In this document: positions 13,979-15,201 of the stretch, piece after piece
How positions within the stretch are numbered: the first letter of the stretch is position 1
Layout: each line of letters starts with the position of its first letter
Position numbers and translations under genes: made by a program
DNA from: JAOABV01 sp964473505
GTDB lineage: Bacteria > Hydrothermota > Tepidihabitantia > Tepidihabitantales > CAIPLT01
Direction: 5' to 3'
Assembly: GCA_964473505.1 (NCBI GenBank)
Contig: CAYYPG010000050.1
Span: 1-15,201 of the forward strand
DNA: 15,201 bases
Notes under the pieces: model-generated
Told to the model about the DNA's origin: nothing
The model's input: only the letters and a program-made list of their open reading frames with translations
Databases searched by the model: none

Positions 13979-14802
13979 AACTTTTTCAGCGTTCACTCAA
14001 TTACCCCCTTGACAAAAACTATCAAGAAAAAAGCACTCATCAGGAAAATCATTTTTCTTTAAGTTATCGCCAACCAATATATTATTTTATCAGTGATAGT
14101 CATTGGGGCATTCCTAATGCTGGGCATCAAACAAAACTATTAGATTTTTTCAAGATTCTCAAAAACCAAGCACGAAATCAATATTTAGATGTTAATTTAT
14201 TTCTTTTAGGTGACTTGTTTGAATTCTGGACAACGCTGGCTTTAGTTACTCATAAGAATATTTTTTCCAATAACATTATGGCAAAAGAAATTAACAGCTT
14301 AAAAGCAGTTGGAATAAAAATATATTTTCTTCCTGGTAATCATGACTATTGGCTAAAGCCGGTCTTTAGTCAGCAGAGACAAGCGACGGTACTTGATAAC
14401 TTTCAAATATTATCTTTTGATGGAAAAAATGTACTCATCGGACATGGAGAAGAAATCAATCAATCTTTTTTCTCACGATTGACGCGAAAAATTTATCGTT
14501 CCAAAATTCTCAAGCTCATTTTTTATCTTATCGGTTCCGAATTGACAATGATTTTGAGTAAGATTCTTTCTAATCTTAGTAGCCGACTCAGATTTCAAAC
14601 TGGTTTAGAAGATAAATTTTTTCAGTTTGCTCAGAATAAGATATTAAAAGAAAGAGTTGATATTGTAATTTTAGGTCATACCCATAAACCGAGATTAGAA
14701 AAAATTGAAAACGGATATTATCTTAACACCGGTGATTGGATTCATAATTTTAGTTACGGAATACTAACCCGAGGAGAAATATCGCTTAAAAAGTTTATTT
14801 AG
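13975..14802 (+). CDS. lpxH: UDP-2,3-diacylglucosamine diphosphatase (LpxH-type)
   Basis: A 275-residue calcineurin-like metallophosphoesterase that, in its family, cleaves UDP-2,3-diacylglucosamine to lipid X and UMP at the inner membrane, a step of lipid A synthesis. The full set of metal-site motifs is present: FISDSHWG (D-x-H; here SH-W), GDLFEFW (about 77-83), LPGNHDYW (about 120-127), IGHGEE (about 155-160) and LGHTHKPRLE (about 231-240), ending with YYLNTGDW, typical of this family. The segment after GHGEE (FFSRLTRKIYRSKILKLIFYLI) is the hydrophobic/basic lid that contacts membrane lipid. The N-terminus carries about 35 residues before the first strand (IYYFISD), longer than usual, but no start codon lies nearer, so ATG 13975 is kept. 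Other phosphoesterases of the LpxH-like group cannot be excluded; no other lpx gene is in view. Confidence 0.88.
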   Translation: MKLFQRSLNYPLDKNYQEKSTHQENHFSLSYRQPIYYFISDSHWGIPNAGHQTKLLDFFKILKNQARNQYLDVNLFLLGDLFEFWTTLALVTHKNIFSNNIMAKEINSLKAVGIKIYFLPGNHDYWLKPVFSQQRQATVLDNFQILSFDGKNVLIGHGEEINQSFFSRLTRKIYRSKILKLIFYLIGSELTMILSKILSNLSSRLRFQTGLEDKFFQFAQNKILKERVDIVILGHTHKPRLEKIENGYYLNTGDWIHNFSYGILTRGEISLKKFI

Positions 14803-14866
14803 TAAATATAACTTGCGATATTTTAAGATCAACATTAAGATTCGTGCTATTACTACTGATTCCAGA

Positions 14867-14886
14867 TATCCCGTGTTAATGGGATA
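14867..14886 (+). terminator. Hairpin after lpxH
   Basis: TATCCC-GTGTTAAT-GGGATA is a perfect 6-bp stem followed by CTTTAACTTTTGG, 65 bases after the lpxH stop. The T content is modest, so termination is uncertain. Its loop and right arm resemble the hairpin after dnaN (3302-3319). Confidence 0.35.
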
Positions 14887-15109
14887 CTTTAACTTTTGGA
14901 GCAATCGCCTTTACTTCATCGCGGGATTTTTGTAAAAAGAAGACAGTTATAAGTTTTGAATTTTAAAGCATACCATGCCAATAAAACTTCAAATAGATTT
15001 GAGCATTAACCCATTTCTTAAAACAACTTCTCCTTGAGATAATCCGCTTTGTTTTTAAATCATGTTAAGCTATTAAGCCAATCTCTTTAACCAAAATTAA
15101 CACACCACC

Positions 15110-15129
15110 ACATTAGTTATAACTAATGT
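15110..15129. promoter_or_regulatory. Perfect 20-bp palindrome, operator-like
   Basis: ACATTAGTTATAACTAATGT is its own reverse complement over all 20 bases and stops matching immediately outside. A loop-free dyad of this length is typical of a site bound by a homodimeric regulator, and it may belong to a gene just beyond the window. No downstream T-run supports a terminator role. Confidence 0.45.
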
Positions 15130-15201
15130 TTCCGGTAAGTTGAATTTTAAGATAACTTATTGATTTGCTTAGGGTTGTGATATTAAGTGCTAAAACGAGG
15201 G

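Larger units (their letters stand above)
14803..15201. other. 399-bp stretch after lpxH without a gene
   Basis: No open frame of note. Contents: a hairpin at 14867-14886, a perfect 20-bp palindrome at 15110-15129, and otherwise AT-rich stop-laden sequence up to the window edge. Any gene it regulates lies beyond the right edge. Confidence 0.6.

Overview
This AT-rich window looks like chromosomal DNA from an uncultivated, anaerobic, Gram-negative-type bacterium. The clues are a UDP-2,3-diacylglucosamine pyrophosphatase (LpxH, lipid A synthesis, so an outer membrane), a gingipain-like (C25) secreted protein ending in a type IX secretion-style C-terminal sorting domain, and a ferredoxin-dependent 2-oxoacid oxidoreductase operon (low-potential anaerobic metabolism). 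The combination resembles candidate phyla near the Fibrobacterota/Bacteroidota side of the tree, for example WOR-3/Stahlbacteria. That placement is an inference from gene content, not from a database search.

Layout (every confident gene is on the + strand). 2-634: 3' end of a gene made of near-identical 102-bp WG repeats, cut by the left edge. 635-2017: 1.4 kb without a convincing gene, holding one copy of a 104-bp mobile-like element and a promoter-like site before dnaN. 2018-3112: dnaN, the sliding clamp, standing alone. 3548-3591: a terminator-like palindrome, then an extended -10 box placed so that the next gene may be transcribed leaderless. 3598-6672: a large secreted C25-like protein with a six-bladed Kelch-like propeller and a sorting domain. 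6673-7019: leader with a good sigma70-type promoter. 7020-10027: korD-korA-korB-korC, whose two intercistronic gaps each hold an overlooked small ORF. 10323-11534: glgC. 11511-11943: diverged tandem copies of a roughly 105-bp unit that begins inside the glgC 3' end. 11955-13553: a fusion of an aminoglycoside-phosphotransferase-like kinase and a P-loop kinase. 13621-13724: second, inverted copy of the 104-bp element. 13975-14802: lpxH. 14803-15201: no gene, but a perfect 20-bp palindrome.

The genes do not form one pathway. KorDABC couples CoA-dependent oxidative decarboxylation of a 2-oxoacid, or its reverse, to ferredoxin; GlgC commits glucose-1-phosphate to glycogen; LpxH and the C25 protein concern the cell envelope and surface; DnaN is replication core. 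I found no clear defence system, prophage, CRISPR array, tRNA or rRNA. The least explained parts are the paired inverted 104-bp elements that bracket about 11.8 kb, the tandem array after glgC, the two small ORFs inside the kor operon, and a C25 domain that seems to have lost its catalytic histidine.
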